From the NCBI RefSeq assembly GCF_015352955.1, contig NZ_JACYOX010000018.1:1-64000 (forward strand): DNA of 64,000 nt, written 5' to 3'. This document shows positions 62,616 through 64,000 of this stretch, in pieces (positions within the stretch are counted from its first letter, which is position 1; each line of letters starts with the position of its first letter). The translations under genes and the position numbers were made by a program. The notes beneath the pieces were generated by a model, which had not been told where the DNA came from, ran no database searches, and worked only from the letters and a program-made list of their open reading frames with translations. The stretch comes from Noviherbaspirillum soli (lineage in GTDB: Bacteria > Pseudomonadota > Gammaproteobacteria > Burkholderiales > Burkholderiaceae_D).

Positions 62616-62867
62616 TCAGGGAGAAAGGAGAGCGTTCAGCGCTTCCTGATCGAGGAAATAGTGGCAGATCCTGACCTCGGAACCATCAGGCTTTATGCCA
62701 ATTAACACTGGCACCAGCTCATCGTACTGACGTACGAGATCGTCGTCCTCATCAACATCCATTACTCTGACATGAAACTGGCTTGCCTGCGGATGGGCAC
62801 GTAGCGCCGCAAGCATGTCGTCGCATAGATGGCAATAGGACCGTGAATAGAGAATGAAATCGTTCAA
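62616..62867 (-). CDS. Glutaredoxin-like (DUF836) thiol-redox protein
   Basis: A small protein of 83 residues. The redox motif is CHLC at positions 12-15 in ILYSRSYCHLCDDML, near the N-terminus as in the glutaredoxin-like DUF836 group. VLIGIKPDGSEV and HYFLDQEALNALL follow. It is found in the same order after degP/mucD and before lepA in many betaproteobacteria. The partner is not known. Start ATG at 62867. Confidence 0.9.
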   Translation of the reverse strand: MNDFILYSRSYCHLCDDMLAALRAHPQASQFHVRVMDVDEDDDLVRQYDELVPVLIGIKPDGSEVRICHYFLDQEALNALLSP

Positions 62868-62926
62868 GTGCGGTTGTGATCGAGGGCTGGATATGACGTT
62901 AGGAAGTAAGTGTTTCGCAAGAAAGC

Positions 62927-62955
62927 AGCAGGCTGCACCCGGTGTGCGGCCTGCT
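62927..62955 (-). terminator. Possible terminator after the degP-type gene
   Basis: AGCAGGC and GCCTGCT form a stem with an inner CGCAC/GTGCA extension, about 10 bases after the protease stop; the following minus-strand sequence GCTTTCTTG is T-rich but interrupted. Confidence 0.45.
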
Positions 62956-62965
62956 GTGCCGAAGC

Positions 62966-64000
62966 TTATTGCCCGTTTGGTTTGATGGTCACGAACTGGG
63001 AGGCTTCGCCGCGCCTGACGAGCAGGAGCACCGTCTTCTTGGGCTCGAGCTTGGAAACCAGCGCGTTGAACTGCTTTCCATCCTTGACGTCGGTGTTGTT
63101 GATCCGCAGAACGATGTCACCGGGACGCAAGCCTGCACGCGCCGCGGCACCTTCCGCGTTTTCGATCACTGCGCCGCCATCGATCTTCAACTCCCGCTTC
63201 TGCGCTTCGGTCAGGTCCGTCACCGCCAGTCCGAGGGTATTGACTGCCTGTTCAGGTTTGGGCTTTCTTGCCTCTTCCTTGGCTACCCTGTTATCCGGTT
63301 CCATCTCGCCGATATTGATGGTCAAGTCGCGCGCAGCACCCTTGCGCCAGACAGTCACGGTGGAGCGCGCACCAGGCTTGGTGTTGCCCACCATACGCGG
63401 GAGATCGCTGGATTTCTCGATGGCCGCGCCATTGAATTTGACGATGATATCGCCCGCCTCGATACCACCCTTCTCCGCCGGTCCGCCCTGCTCGACCCGC
63501 TGCACCAGCGCGCCATTCGCCTTGGGCAAGCCCAGTGAATCAGCCACATCCTTGGTGACTTCGCCAATCTGCACGCCTATGCGGCCACGCGTCACGCGTC
63601 CCGTGGTCTTGAGTTGCTCGGAAACGCGGATGGCTTCGTCGATCGGCACCGCGAATGAGATGCCCATATAACCGCCCGAGCGGCTGTAAATCTGCGAATT
63701 TATGCCAATGACTTCGCCCCGCATATTGATCAGCGGGCCTCCGGAGTTGCCAGGATTGACTGCAACGTCGGTCTGAATCAGCGGCAGATAATCGCCGGTA
63801 TCCCTTGCCTTGGCGGAGATGATGCCGGCAGTGACGGTGTTGTCCAGCCCAAACGGCGAACCGATCGCGATTACCCACTCACCGACTCGCAGCTTGTTGG
63901 AGTCGCCAAAGTTCAGCCTGGGCAGATTGCTGCCTTCAATCTTGACCAGGGCGACATCGGTACGCTTGTCCGAACCGATGATTTTTGCCTTGTACTCGCG
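62966..64000 (-). CDS. Do/DegP family serine endoprotease (MucD-like), 5' end outside the window
   Basis: The C-terminal 344 residues of a periplasmic HtrA-type protease. Visible are the tail of the protease domain with the catalytic Asp region (KRTDVALVKIEG) and the catalytic Ser in VNPGNSGGPLINMRGEVIGINSQ, followed by two PDZ domains (GRIGVQIGEVTKDVADSLGL; AVTDLTEAQKRELKIDGGAVIEN). The catalytic His and signal peptide lie beyond position 64000. Gene order with the glutaredoxin-like gene and lepA matches the rpoE-rseA-rseB-mucD-lepA segment typical of this group. It degrades misfolded envelope proteins. Confidence 0.94.
   Translation of the reverse strand, partial: REYKAKIIGSDKRTDVALVKIEGSNLPRLNFGDSNKLRVGEWVIAIGSPFGLDNTVTAGIISAKARDTGDYLPLIQTDVAVNPGNSGGPLINMRGEVIGINSQIYSRSGGYMGISFAVPIDEAIRVSEQLKTTGRVTRGRIGVQIGEVTKDVADSLGLPKANGALVQRVEQGGPAEKGGIEAGDIIVKFNGAAIEKSSDLPRMVGNTKPGARSTVTVWRKGAARDLTINIGEMEPDNRVAKEEARKPKPEQAVNTLGLAVTDLTEAQKRELKIDGGAVIENAEGAAARAGLRPGDIVLRINNTDVKDGKQFNALVSKLEPKKTVLLLVRRGEASQFVTIKPNGQ

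Noticed and set aside
1-64000. CRISPR arrays or phage genes
   Set aside because: No regularly spaced repeats and no integrase, capsid or tail motifs were seen.

Overview
The window looks like a chromosomal segment of a betaproteobacterium of the order Burkholderiales, most probably family Oxalobacteraceae (Herbaspirillum, Noviherbaspirillum or Massilia type). This rests on the high GC content, the order of the housekeeping cluster at the right end (degP/mucD, lepA, lepB, rnc, era, recO, pdxJ, acpS, nagZ, uvrC, pgsA, tRNA-Gly) and a complete exosortase A (XrtA) type exopolysaccharide locus. The genus is inference; no database search was possible.

Left part (1-15.6 kb). The window opens with the last 36 codons of an IS5-type transposase. 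An exosortase-associated accessory module follows: a GNAT-like acetyltransferase, two alpha/beta hydrolases, an acyl carrier protein and the divergent TPR lipoprotein PrsT. After a strong bidirectional terminator come ordinary genes: a YceH-like protein, cysE, rlmB, rnr, tRNA-Leu(CAG), galE, a VanZ-like membrane protein and a lytic transglycosylase.

Middle part (15.9-34 kb). A four-gene operon holds a Tat-type exported protein, a PqqD-like protein, an HPr-kinase-like protein and a nucleotidyltransferase; its biochemical role is not established. Exopolysaccharide genes follow: a glycosyltransferase-like protein, a Wzx-type flippase, two glycosyltransferases, and on the opposite strand a glycosyltransferase, a deacetylase-glycosyltransferase fusion, a Wzy/O-ligase-like polymerase and two more glycosyltransferases. 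The UDP-glucose dehydrogenase and UDP-glucuronate epimerase genes follow, so uronic acids are likely building blocks.

A small two-gene unit at 34.1-35.2 kb encodes a SycD/LcrH-type (type III secretion) chaperone and a short protein with two hydrophobic helices, although no secretion apparatus is visible here.

XrtA core (35.5-49.4 kb, minus strand). In transcription order: outer-membrane export lipoprotein, chain-length determinant, tyrosine kinase, beta-barrel protein, AAA-type ATPase, polysaccharide deacetylase, FemAB-like protein, glycosyltransferase, XrtA fused to an EpsI domain, a second glycosyltransferase and an asparagine-synthase-like amidotransferase. With the flippase and polymerase this gives a nearly complete Wzx/Wzy pathway coupled to protein sorting. 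I see no initiating polyprenyl-phosphate sugar transferase, no PrsK/PrsR regulators and no PEP-CTERM substrate in the window. Candidate sigma-54-type promoters lie upstream of the chain-length determinant and, more weakly, of the export lipoprotein and the acyl carrier protein.

Right part (49.6-64 kb). A lipoprotein of unknown function, five tRNA genes (Val, Cys, three identical Gly) with their own promoters and terminators, and the conserved pgsA-to-lepA housekeeping run, ending in a degP-type protease cut by the window edge.
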